From Turbatrix aceti (Eukaryota > Nematoda > Chromadorea > Rhabditida > Panagrolaimidae): 64,000 nucleotides of DNA. The translations under genes and the position numbers were made by a program. The stretch covers positions 4,464,001 to 4,528,000 of the forward strand of contig OZ017766.1 of NCBI GenBank assembly GCA_963969345.1. Direction: 5' to 3'. The notes beneath the pieces were generated by a model, which was not told the origin of the DNA, did no database searches, and saw only the letters and a program-made list of their open reading frames with translations. Position 1 is the first letter of the stretch, and each line of letters opens with the position of its first letter. Shown in pieces: positions 1 through 11,360 of this stretch.

Positions 1-1077
1 CGGGGTCTGCACAGTTCCCGGCTCCGACAGAAGCCACGCTCTCTGATGCACGGCGAGGACAGACGAGTTTCAGGTCGTCGTATCTGTCGATCTGGTTGCC
101 GTAGAAGGCAAAGTCGACGACAATGCTGTGCCCGCCGGGACAGGAAAAAGCAAAACCATCGTTTTCACACTTGGCGTGCTGAGCAAAAGCGGGAGGCAGG
201 GTGGTTGTTGGAATCTCGCAGTACTGCCCGGCGAAGCCAGGTGGACATTGGCACTGCATGACCCAGTCTGATTTCTCCGTGTCCAAAGCGTCCCGCTCGC
301 AGACAAAGTAATTCAGGTCGGTGCACGATTGAGACTTCCATTGCTGGAAACGGCTGTCGACGTCCACAGAGACGCATAACCCTGAAAAAAAGAACGAAAT
401 GATGAAAAAAGCAGGCCAGGTGAAGTCTTTTTGGCTAATTTGCTCTTGTGACCAAAAAACTCACTGTCAGGAGAATCTTCAAACTGTGGTTCGTAACTCG
501 CCCAGTAAGGATGCTGAATGGGCTCCGATTCATTGCCCCAGTGCCACAAAATGTCCGATACATTGTGGCTGCCGTCAGGGACCCTGGATCTGCCACCTGT
601 CCAGAACCCGATGGATGACACTAAAAATACTTTGCATACAGGTCAACTCGCGTAATTGCCAACTTACGAGCCTTTGACTGCCCGGCGACGCTGTCAGAAA
701 GGAGGTCAGCAATGAACTCGCGCTCGAGTGCCGTGCGAATAGTAACAAGCTGCCCGGGGCTGGTAGGAGTCAACTTGGATCGACAAAGTTCGGTCGCAAT
801 TTCGTGATTTGCTACCTGGCGAATCACCCGGTAGCATCGCTGGTTGAAGTAAACTTCGTCGTGGTCGCATTTTGCGAATGGCGCCGTGGCTAAAATCCGA
901 GGATAAAGATAGGCTGCGTCAAAAAAAGGGGAAAAACTTACGACTTGCCAGAAAACAGGACGCGCCGTTTTGGCAAGCGTTTATTTCACATTGACGGATG
1001 ATATCTGCAAACGCGATCTGTATCCCAAAGAGGAGCACCAGGCCCAGCGCAGTGAGCCATCGCTGCAGCCGCAGCAT
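1..1077 (-). CDS. Secreted C-type lectin with EGF and galactose-lectin-like domains (3' part missing)
   Basis: Four exons read in phase on the minus strand: 1077-942, 889-668, 620-465 and 381-1, where the window ends inside the gene. The start at 1077 gives a signal peptide (MLRLQRWLTALGLVLLFGIQ region), then a short cysteine stretch (CEINACQNGASC) like the first half of an EGF module. Exons 2-4 form a C-type lectin domain: it opens CDHDEVYFNQRCYRV, has the core FWTGG and an NxS/T-rich middle, and closes CTDLNYFVCE. It lacks a clear EPN or QPD sugar-binding triplet. An EGF end follows (CQCPPGFAGQYC), then CPGGHSIVVDFAFYG, which resembles a SUEL/rhamnose-binding lectin fold. Likely secreted or a receptor ectodomain; a membrane segment could lie beyond the edge. 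An earlier in-frame start at 1143 is possible but would bury the signal peptide. Confidence 0.8.
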
Positions 1078-2532
1078 TAAATCAGGCCTCGGATACCTGG
1101 AAAACGGGATTTGGCTGGCTAAAGTGAAAACGCGTGGCTTCACGAGTTTTGAAACCTTTTTAGTCTCGTAGTCACTGTCTGAAGGTCAGTTCGCTGGACC
1201 AAAAACGTATTGGATGCAAACTTCACAAATGTGCGCTACGCAAGCTCCGCCGAGGATCGCTAAGTCGGCCACCACGAACGCACCTGATTCTCATCAGATT
1301 AGTTCGTTTTTAATTCGACAAGGATTATGCTTTCTTGGGAAAAAGAACAAATGCGACCGAAAACAGCACCAAACGGAGGACAAAAAGATGCACAAACATC
1401 GGGAGCCCGTCTACAGGGCGTCTTAATACGTGAAAACTACTGTACAATGGATAAGAACAAAAAAATTGGACACTGCAGGTCACAAGAAATGAACACCCCA
1501 ACTTGAGCGATACATGCATAAATCGATCCTCCAGATGACCGAAATCTCGGTAATTACACCACCGGGTGTGAAGAGGAATTCAGGTTGACCTCAAGTGAGA
1601 GTTGTCGCCTGCTTTCGTAGCGGGTAGAATTACAAATTACAAAAAAGCGTCAAACAATGACACAATTTGCGTTGGAGTCGACTTCTAGTGGTCATTGTCC
1701 CGCTCCCGATTGAGCGACCGGTGCAAGTGACCACTGGCTCCCAGTGATACTCCTCGCGGGCGTCCGTTCTTCCATCCACCCGCGCAAGAGAGGAGAGGGG
1801 AGGCGTGACGCATCCGTGCGCATTCCTGGGGCTGGCTAGTCGGCGGCATTGACGTAAACAACTCGCTGTGTTTATTCGAATTAGATAAATACCTATCTAT
1901 CTATGTACTGCGAAGATGGCTGCTCGAAGATGATGGACGACAACGGCCGCGGATGACCGCCGCGCAGACTTTTCTTGAGGCGAATGAATTTCAAATGCAT
2001 TGTTTATTTTTTGACTGGTTTTTTTTGCAACGAATCTATGAACATGGAATCAGGATACGGGGTTACATCGGATTTCCTTGTAATCCCATGAATTCGATGA
2101 AAGAGCGCGACTTGATTTCCTTTTTTTTTCTGGTCGAAGGTAATCAGATTGCAGGTTACAAGCTGACTGCTGACATTTTTTTTATGTAAGAAACGGATCA
2201 GCTTTGCATAATAAATATATACCTAGGTTTATTTCAGTATTTCAGTGCTCGCAGCAGTCTGTCTTGTTTTTAAATCAATCCATCGAGCAGCAAGGAAACA
2301 CAACCGACAGAGAAATGCACCTTTGACCCATCCACACTGTTGAAGAGGACATTTATCCGAACCAATCAAAGTTTTTTGATCTGCGTCCAAATCGATCGCA
2401 TCCGCATCCGCCGTCGCCCGCGGCCGCGGCCGCGGTGTCTGGCCATAAATCACCGAGCGGAGGTGCTGCAGCGGCGGCTGTTGGCCGGCATGCAGCCAAC
2501 AGCGCAGCACTCCCGGCAGACAGGCATTCACT
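1078..2532. other. Intergenic, divergent promoter region
   Basis: This gap separates the minus-strand lectin from the plus-strand spondin gene, so it should hold both promoters. I see no convincing coding exon. A short TATC/TCTA run lies near 1885-1905 and an AT-rich patch near 2205-2235. The last 100 bases before 2533 are GC-rich 5' untranslated sequence of the spondin gene. Confidence 0.6.
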
Positions 2533-5263
2533 ATGCGTCCTGTTGCAATGAGCCGGTTCCTGCTCGGTATCAGTGTGCTGCTGGGCACCATCGCTCTTGC
2601 CACGGGCGATGATGCGTGCAGCTACCGTCTCTACGAAGCCCGCGACGCGCCCAAGTCCGGATCCAACGGTTTCAGCATCGAAATTCACTCGCTATCTGAA
2701 AAAGAACCCGATCAGCCTCTCGGGTACATTCCCGGCAAGACGTACAAAAGTGAGTTTAAATTTGTCAATTTGCCGTAGTTGGAGTCTCAATGGGGGTTTT
2801 TCAGTTTCCCTGCGTGGCTGGCAGACGTCGTACACCGTTCAGACCTTCCGAGGCTTCGGCATCATTGCTCAATTCGAGGATGAACGTCCGGCGGGAAAAT
2901 TCGATATTCCCAAGGTTGGTTGACCTGGCCGTACGAAATTCATAATCACGTTTCTCCTCTCCAGAAAAAGCGCGATCGCGGAGACGCGCGAGTGGCGCCA
3001 AACTGCCGATCAGCCGGTGTTTCGCACTCCAACCTCCGTCCCAAGACGTCGATCCACGTGACGTGGCGGGCCCCCGAAGGCGCAGATGCCTGTGTCGTTT
3101 TTCGCGCGAGTGTCATCCAAACTCGAACCACGTGGTACGCAGATGCAAACGAACTGACCAAAAAGTTCTGCGTTGCCGAGTCCTACAAAGAAAACCTGCC
3201 AGTGGACGACCCCTCTGCCGAGTGCTGCGCCTGTGACGAGGCCAAATACGATATTGAGTTTGTCGGAATTTGGTCCCCTGAAACGCACCCTAAGGACTAT
3301 CCTAGCCGTTGGTTTTTTTCATGCATGTTGCTGAATTTCTCACCTGTACGTGTTTTCAGTGCTGCATCTGACACATTTCACAGACATGCTGGGCGCCTCG
3401 CACAGCTCGAAATACACAATGTGGCGGCTCGGTGGCATAGCGACCGACGGCATGAAGGAGATCGCCGAGTGGGGCAACACGTACAAAGGCGAGCAGGAGC
3501 TGAAAGCGAACGCGAGCGAAGTCCGCACTATTATCAAGATGAAGGGTCTCTGGTACCCAGAAGTGCAGGGCCGCACCAGAGGCCGCTTCCAGGTAAACAA
3601 GTACCATCACCTGGCCTCGCTGGCGGCCATGTTCGGACCCTCCCCCGACTGGTGCGTCGGCATCAGCGAGGTCAACCTCTGCCTCCCTGATTGCAGCTGG
3701 GTCGAAGAGCGCGTCTTTGACCTCCGGCCCTTTGACGCCGGCACCGACAACGGCCCCACCTACATGTCCCCCAACAGCCCCGCGGAGCCCAGAATTCCGA
3801 TCGCTGCCATCACGACAAAAACCGACCCGAAATCGCCGTTTTACAACGAAAAAGGAGGCGAGATTCCTCCACTTGCGCGACTCATTATCAAGCGAACCGC
3901 CGTGCTACCGGGCCAGTGCCGTTCAGAGGACGAGTACCGAAGGGAGGCGTTCAACGCGACCAACGTCTCTGAAGACGAAGAGTACAAAGATCGCCGCGAG
4001 TGTTCTGTGTCCAACTGGGAATCCTGGTCGCTGTGTTCTGCGACGTGCGGCAAGGGCATCAAACTGCGCTCGCGCGTGTACATCTTCCCGGTGAAGGCGC
4101 AGATGTTCTCGTGCCATCGTCAGCTCACAGAGCGCCAGTTCTGTAACGCGAAGATCAACGAATGCGCGGACTCGGACACTTTTAATTCGCGCTGTACGAC
4201 GACGACTTGGCAGGCGTGGACACAGTGCTCCGTGACTTGCGGCTTTGGCACTCGTAGACGCGAGCGCACGCTCAAAGACGCTTCAGAGGCGGGTTCGTGT
4301 CCTTCGGTGGCGCTTACCCAGACAGAAAAATGCGCCGGTGAGGAAGGTGACGACTGTTCTGTCACGCCAAATCCCCTCTGTCGCACGACTTTGTGGAGTG
4401 ACTGGAGCCCGTGCAGCGCGTCCTGCGACGACGGAGTCCGCATCAAGACCCGTCTGTTCTTCTACGCAGAGCATGAAGCGGAGTGCTCTAACGTAAACCT
4501 CATGGAGAAGGAAAAGTGCCAGGTGGCTTCGTGTAAGAGACTCCTCGGTCACCATTCTGAAGGTTTGTCTTGGTGTCTGTCCTGGCCCAAAACAACAGAT
4601 ATTTCAGAAATTTGCCAGGAAGAAAAACTGCCTGGCCAGTGCAAGGGCGTCTTCCCGCGCTACTGGTACAACAACGAGACTGCGCGGTGCGAGCGCTTCA
4701 TCTACACCGGCTGCAAAGGCAATCGCAATCAGTTTGAAACAGAGGATGAGTGTCGACAGTACTGCATTCCATCTTTTGCCACTAACAAGGCTATCCGTAG
4801 GTGAATTACCTGCATTACAGGTGTTAACGAAGCATTTTAAGTGCCAGGGCATCAGCTGCTCACCGAGTTCAACCAGGACGCAGAAGAGGTCGACGACGGT
4901 GGCGAGCCGGTGCCCTGCGTCGTCTCCGAGTGGTCCGCATGGGGCAACTGCTCGTCTCTCTGCGGCCGCGGAAAACGCACGCGCAACCGAATTATCACGA
5001 TCCTCGCCCGTAATGGGGGCACGCCCTGTCCTGCATCAGAGCACCTTATCCAGGAACGGCACTGCGCCCTGCGACCCTGCGGAAGGACCGAATGCTCGAA
5101 CGGGCCCTGGTCCAGCTGGGACCAGTGCTCCGTGAGCTGCGGCGAAGGCCAGCAGATCCGGCGCCGCACCATCCATCGCGGCATCGACTTCGACATCGAC
5201 GACCCCGCCTGTTCTGCCGACGACGCCCAGACCAGGGTGTGCCGTATACCCTGCGGTGTTTGA
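2533..5263 (+). CDS. spon-1: F-spondin (SPON-1): reeler, spondin-N, five TSP1 repeats, one Kunitz
   Basis: Six exons: 2533-2749, 2805-2914, 2965-3307, 3360-4562, 4608-4796 and 4842-5263, giving about 827 residues. F-spondin is a secreted basement-membrane protein that supports cell adhesion and axon guidance. In order: a signal peptide (to about residue 24), a reeler domain, a spondin-N domain (ETHPKDYP, then GASHSSKYTMW), three thrombospondin type 1 repeats from about residue 436 (WESWSLCSATCG, WQAWTQCSVTCG, WSDWSPCSASCD), a Kunitz domain at about 625-676 (CKGVFPRYWY, GCKGNRNQF), and two more TSP1 repeats. The Kunitz module between TSP1 repeats fits what I recall of nematode SPON-1. Introns 1 to 3 use GTGAGT, GTTGGT and GTTGGT donors. 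The 45-nt intron 4563-4607 is a multiple of three and open, so retention would not break the frame. It converges on catalase, leaving about 120 bases between the two stops. Confidence 0.93.
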
Positions 5264-5386
5264 CGTATGACGGGTTGCATGCCGTTTTTGTTTGAATTTG
5301 ACCTTTGTCGTGCCCTTCAACAAAAAAACAGAAAAATTATTTAAATAATATGCCTGCTCGAGCGGACGTAACAAATGTTATTTGGC

Positions 5387-6994
5387 TTAAATGTGAGAGC
5401 GCTGTGCCTTCGTCAGCCCCTCCGCCAGCATGCGTTTAAAATCGGGGTGGACGCGGCCGTAAACCTCGACGACGCGCTCCTGGATGTGCGGGTAGCAGAG
5501 AGAAATGACGCCAACCATGTTGTCGACGAGCCTCTGACGTTCGTCCTCATTCAGCACTTTGGTCCAGTAGAGAGCCGGCTGCGAGTAGTTGTCGTCTTCA
5601 TAGGCGTCGTGGCGGTCGGCGATGCCATGGACGTCGAAGGGCGCTTCTTTGCAGTCCTCGCGCTCGACAGGACCATTGAACGTGTTCGGATGGTGGTTCG
5701 GTGCGTCGCCTTGGCTGTGGATCGTGCCGAGTCCCGCGCGCTGCGTGTTTGCCACCGTGGAGCGGAAAGGACAGTTGATGGGCAACTGAACGTAGTTCGG
5801 CCCGAGGCGGTGGAAGTGAGTGTCCGTGTACGAAAAGATGCGGCCCTGGAGCATCTTGTCGGGAGAGAACTCGATTCCGGGGACAACGTGCGCAGGTGCG
5901 AAGGCCACCTGCTCGACCTCGGCAAAGTAGTTGGTCGGGTTGCGGTTGAGCACAAATTTGCCCACAGGGATGAGAGGGTAGTCGCTGTGCAGCCAGACCT
6001 TGGTCACGTCAAAGGGGTTCCAGCGGTAGCTGTCGGCGTCCTTGAGTGGCATCACCTGAAAAAAAAACACTTGTAATTCAAGAAAAATCAAAACAAAAAC
6101 AAACTTGAATAAAAAAAGACCAGCTGGGATAGTCGCCTTTTTCGATCGCGTTGAACAAGTCCCTCGTCGAGTAGTCCGGGTCGGTGCCGGTGAGCTCAGC
6201 TGCCTTCTGGGCCGTCAGGTTCTTGACTCCCTGGTCAGGTCGGGCGTGGAACTTGCACCAGACAGCCTCGCCCTGCTTGTTGACAAGTTTAAAAGTGTGC
6301 GAGCCAAATCCGTTCATGTGGCGGTAACCTTCAGGGGTTCCGCGATCGGAAAAAAGGAACATAACCTGATGAATCGACTCCGGTCGAAGCGTCCAGAAAT
6401 CCCACATCATGTTGGGGTCCTTGAGATTGGTCGCCGGATGCCGTTTCTGCGTGTGGATGAAATTAGGAAAGAGAATCGGGTCCCGGATGAAAAAAATCGG
6501 CGTATTATTGCCGACGAGATCCCAGTTGCCCTCCTCGGTGTAAAACTTCATGGCAAAGCCGCGGGGATCGCGCGCAGTGTCCGCGGATCCTGATTCTCCA
6601 CCGACGGTCGAAAAACGAACGAACATGGGTGTCCGCTTGCCGATTTCGGAAAAGAGAGCTGCTTTCGTGTATTTCGTGATGTCGTGCGTAACTTCGAAGT
6701 AGCCATGGGCACCGGCGCCTTTCGCGTGAACGACGCGCTCCGGGATGCGCTCCCGGTCAAAGTGCGCCAGCTCGTCGAGGAACACGACGTCCTGCAGCAG
6801 CATCGGGCCCCGGGGGCCCGCGGTGAGGACCGTGCTCTTGTTGCCGATCGGAGCGCCATTGGAAGTCGTGATCGTTCCCGGACGCTGAAAGAGACACTCC
6901 GCGTAACCAAGACCGACAAAAAACCACTGCTTACCGGGTTATTGCGCTTGAAGCGCCCGAGTTGATCGTCAGCGGGTTCTGGCTTGTTGACCAT
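5387..6994 (-). CDS. ctl: Catalase, peroxisomal type (C-terminal SHI)
   Basis: Three exons, 6994-6935, 6884-6105 and 6055-5387, encode 502 residues, close to the usual 500-530 of clade 3 haem catalases. The enzyme splits hydrogen peroxide into water and oxygen. Visible marks are the catalytic histidine in [12 protein letters not shown] (about residue 73), the asparagine in [12 protein letters not shown], and the haem-ligand tyrosine in [12 protein letters not shown]. The protein ends SHI, a variant of the PTS1 signal; as I recall, the nematode peroxisomal catalase uses the same tripeptide. The start at 6994 follows a TTTCAG acceptor-like site, so the messenger may be trans-spliced there. The first intron has a normal GTAAGC donor and the second a GTTTGT donor. 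A long open frame on the opposite strand (5375-6076) is a shadow of this codon use. Confidence 0.96.
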
Positions 6995-7421
6995 GATGAC
7001 TGAAATTCGAACTAACAAAATACGCGTAAAACGACAAATATTTATACTCACACACAAAAAACAGCAAAACACGCTGAGGACCTACAGAAAACACAAAACC
7101 CGTCACGAGCGTGCGTCGAAGGTGACGTCGTTATCAACCTATTCATTCATTGTCAGTCATTTAATTGTGCACAAAATACAATCTGACAGGACGTAATAAT
7201 GGCAATAAAAAACGAACAAAAATGACAAGGTCCAATTTACCCGGAAGAACAATCCTCAAAATGCAGAGAACAGCAAAACGACTGCTGTTTATTGAAGCGC
7301 GCGTTTGTTTGTGTTCATGAATTCGCAAAACAACAAAAACAACAAATTGAGATTAAACATCACGCGTTTACACTTTCTTCTCCTGCAGCACACAAACCGC
7401 AACCGGGTCGCCACAGTGGGG
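6995..7421. other. Intergenic between phosphatase 3' end and catalase 5' end
   Basis: Both neighbours are on the minus strand, so this stretch holds the phosphatase 3' untranslated region and the catalase promoter. It is AT-rich with several A runs. No coding exon or RNA gene is visible. Confidence 0.6.
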
Positions 7422-8861
7422 CTACACATTTTGTGACACTGGTAGTTGTGCGGTAATGGCGGCATCGATGGTCTCGTCCCCGGCGTTGTGACTTCTCTCG
7501 GTTCGGAAGACGATGAACCTGCACCGCAGCTATAAAAAGGCGTTTGTTAATCTCCTGGTCAAACAAAAAAAAATGACTCACCTTTCTGCTGATTCTGACG
7601 ACGCACGCATCGTTGCTCATGTTGAGATAGTTGGGCGCGGAGAAGATGGTGAGCAACCGGCCGCTGGCAAAAAAACGGTATCCGCCGACGATCATGCTCG
7701 AGATCAGTTGGTGGGCGCGGATAATGAGTTCGATGCCGAGGGTCTCGCATAGCTTCTCGACAACAGACTCGCCGAATGTCAACGAGATCCCGCGGGACGA
7801 AACCGTCCAGCCGTCGTTCTTCTCGTCGGGATCGGACCAGACGAGATCGCACATGAGTCCGTAGGGAGGGACGATGCTGGGCCGCTTGACGGACTCGATG
7901 TCCTTGAGCGACTTGAGATGGGGCGAGATTCCGCCGTGCATTGCGAGTATCTTATCCGCAATGATCGCGGCCAGAGGCAGCCAGTTGAACACGTGGACGA
8001 ACCTGCGCCACAGCTTCTCCCCCAGGTCACTGTCGTAGGCGAAACGGGCTACAATCTCGTCGTAGAAGCCGTACGTCATGCACGTGTTGCCGTCCTCGTG
8101 GTTGCCCCGGAGCATGAACACCTTCGATGGGTACTTGATCTTGAGCGCCAGGAGCAGCGTGATGACCTCGAGGCCCTGCACGCCGCGGTCGACGTAGTCC
8201 CCTAAGAAAAGGTAGGTCATCACCTGCGGCGGCCCGCAACGCAGGAAAATCGTTCGTAGGTCTCGGAACTGGCCGTGGATGTCGCCCGCTATGATCAGCG
8301 GCAGCTGGGATCTGCAAAGAGGAAAACAATCGTCTACCGCGACTCGGGAGCAAAAATGTCTACCGCTCGAATCGCAGCAAGGAATTTTGCTGGGAGAAGC
8401 TCGTAACGGCCAGGTCGCAGAGCCTGAACAACTCATGTTTTGTGAGGGCCACGTTGATGAGGGGCGCAGCGGGTATCCGGTTTCTGAAAAAACGATCTGA
8501 CTTGATTACGGGTTTCGAAGACAACTCAGCACTTTCTGCTCCGAATCGGCCTGTCCGACGGGGCACTCATGAGTCGATGGATGAGCTCGTCGAGGAAGGG
8601 ATCATCGGGAACGTCGCTGGCAGGAGAGCCTTTAAGGTTTTGCTGCTTTAACAAATCCTTGTCACTCGAAGACGACGACGTTGATTCAAAGTCCTCGTAG
8701 CTGCCGTCATCGTAGTCGTCACTAGCGGAATCATCGCGTTCCACGAGTAGCGAGGAACAAGATTTGGCTGTGGATGCCGACAAGTTATCAAGCGCCAAAT
8801 CCAACGTTTTCTTATTTTTATTGAGGTCTTTTGTGGGCGATTTTGACTCTTTTTCTGTCAT
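7422..8861 (-). CDS. Divergent PP1-type serine/threonine phosphatase with acidic N-terminal extension
   Basis: Four exons: 8861-8533, 8483-8364, 8311-7582 and 7529-7422, about 428 residues. The PPP-family metal and phosphate motifs are intact: GDIHGQFRDL, GDYVDRG, LRGNHED and the later MHGGISP. A PP1-like stretch follows (CDLVWSDPDEKNDGW, then FSAPNYLNMSN). It should therefore be an active metal-dependent phosphatase. The sequence is clearly divergent from PP1 and PP2A, and the RAHQ segment is followed by an unusual LISSMIVGGYRFF. The first 110 residues are a non-catalytic extension rich in serine, aspartate and lysine (SASDDYDDGSYEDFES). Nematodes carry many such PP1-like genes, often expressed in sperm; germline expression here is only an inference. 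The acceptor phases support every junction. The short last exon (about 36 codons) has no domain. Confidence 0.88.
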
Positions 8862-11360
8862 GTTGGCGGTCGATCAATGCTACTGCACTCTATACTCACT
8901 TCATGGTCGATAGAAGTCGATGCGCAGAGACTTTTGTGCCGCGCAGAGTGCTGAAATTTGCAAACCTAAGAAAAAGCCAGACTGAACGCTTTGAACCCTT
9001 TTTCGCTCGACGCGTCAATGAGTAATATAATAATTGCTTGTAGTGCTATAAATTTTTGTACAGCAGTGTGCCGGGGTTCAAAACTGCGCATTTCGTTGGC
9101 AGAATTTCGAGGGCGGTATCTTTGACAGAGTTTCGATTGCGGCGGTCAAGGACAGAGCAAACCTCGGCAAATGCAAGCCAATTTGTATACTCTGCAGTGG
9201 CAGCATAACAAGCCATGATAACTGTCGGTATTTTGCAAATCGGGTTTCACGGTGAATCGAATTACGGAGTACACCCACCTTTAACGCGGCCAGCCCGTAG
9301 TCGATGCTATGAGTAATGTATTATATACTACGAGATTGCCACCTCATGCCCAGGTGTGGAGTTCCTGTTATGTGTTTTTCATTGCAACCTTCTGTGAATG
9401 CTATGGGAATTGCATTCACTGCCAGAGCATTGCAAAATCGCGCAATTCACACGCGTTTGCGTTGTCTGCGGTATTGTGCCGTGTGTGAAGAACAAGTCTA
9501 AGAGGGCACGTTTGACTTGACTCGTTCTTCCCGGTTTCGCGAATAACACTGGCCTGTTGTCTACGGTCAGAACTCTGGATAAGTGGCAATTTAGAGGGGT
9601 GACGCCACCTGCTGCAAGTGATGCTGTCACCCATGTAAGCACCTGTTACAAACATTTTTTGCATTTTCATTTCCGCGAGGCAGCGGGGATTCCATCGAAC
9701 CCGAGTCCGGTTGAACCCAAACCCACGAACCCGGCTTAATTTAATATTATTTTTTAATTACGATGTAAAACACCTGTAGCCTGTGTGGGGTATGTGGCGG
9801 ATATCCTTCTTCTAATTTTAGTAGGATTTAACTTTTACAGTGATTGCAAGTTATTAAATTCGCACATACAACAAATTGGTCGGATTATGCCACAGTTGAA
9901 CACTGTTTTTTTTGTGTCTGTGTAGCTGTCTGTCTGCAATGGTCTCGGTGCTTTTAATGAACTGCCTTCTAGACACCTGTCTCAAGGTGTCAGAAAGGTG
10001 AACTATACTTTTTTAAGAAACTTTTTTAAAGCATATTGAGAAATTGAGACAAAACTGTTCATGTTCCCGAATTTGATCCTTGACTTGTTTTTCTCGATAT
10101 CGGCCTAATTATTACTTTATCCAGTCGTTTTTACGTCATTATCAAGTTAAAATGGCCGCGTTTTGTCCCATTAAACTGGAATAACCAGTTATGGCATTTT
10201 TGAACCCGAGAATTACAAATTTTATACCATAAATTTTATATTTTTATTTGGATCCGTGTGGAAAAAAAGGTGACAAAGCCCACGTTTTTGCTGCTCTCAT
10301 GCGTTGTAGCCAGTCAGGTAATTTATTTGCACACGCTGTTGGAGTTCAAAATTCTGTTTTTACAAGATTTGCGTAACTCTTGACACCGACTGCTAGTTGG
10401 CACGTGCAGTGCCGTAAACACCATTTTAATGGGCACTTCTGGTAAACCCAAGTTGATTGGGGGCGTTGTGGTACAGCCCAGGGGACAGGTGTGTCATCGG
10501 TAGTGACGCTCCCTGTTTTCGTTGTCTAGGGTCGCTAATGAGCTGTAGGGAATCAGAAACCCTGGCATTCTGACGGTGTCATCAACAAGGTCATCCTCTG
10601 GGACCCAAAATCAGCTGGCTGGCGCAGAACAAACAACACGTACATACGCGACCGGTAAAAACATTCCGTGGCTCAAGGGCATTTTATTTTGCCCGGCTGA
10701 AGTTTGGCTTCATTATCACTCAAGCCGAAGTCTAGAAGATGCTGGTCACCTGTGTGTATGAAAATTGTTTACACACCATGCGGCAGGGCTCATCACCCGT
10801 ACTGTGATCTAATAACTTTCTATAATCGTCTTTGCGGCAGTTCGGCACTAAAAATCCGCTCAAAAATCCGCTCTTTTGGACGACGTTGTATTGTCTTTGA
10901 ACCTCCGTGAGGCGGGACTCACGGCTAACAACGGCCAGGGAATATTTTTTGTTTGAGTAAATTTATTGTGTCATTTTGTAGTTTACCCAACAGGCACACA
11001 GAGCCTGCTTTGTATCTTCGTGTGAAGCTAGCCTGTGTGCCAGGTTTTCTGCTAACTGGGAAACAATTGCTTAATATAGTCGCCGAGCTCGTTTGACTTG
11101 AAAGAGCAAAATTCAGAGGTAGAGGTGGCAAATTGGAAGGCAGACATGCAATCGCATTGTTAGAAGCTTTTTTTCTTTTGTGCCACAGGGGTTAACCTTT
11201 TTAGGGCACTTAAGAGCAGTGCTCGTTGGCTTTTCGTGCCGTGGTTGTGTTGTTCACTGCGCTTTGATACCAACGTCTTCCGCGTCCCTGTTCCATGTCT
11301 GTTAGGTATATTATTCCCATGCCTCTTTCCAGCCCGAAACAGGTCCAAAGCCCGTCCGTC
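8862..11360. other. Long intergenic region between divergent genes
   Basis: This 2.5 kb gap lies between the phosphatase (minus) and a chemoreceptor (plus). Open frames here are short and show no domain, phase-matched splice sites or codon bias like the neighbours. The stretch 9730-10260 is AT-rich. A CTCTTTCCAG site at about 11325-11334 could be a trans-splice acceptor for the chemoreceptor. I see no RNA gene. Confidence 0.5.

Noticed and set aside
4797..4820. Stop of F-spondin at the end of the Kunitz exon (4804)
   Set aside because: A 45-nt intron beginning at 4797 joins two further TSP1 repeats in phase, as expected for the family.
5375..6076. Plus-strand open frame of 233 codons over catalase
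   Set aside because: It is the exact antisense of a catalase exon and has no domain; codon bias of the real gene keeps it open.
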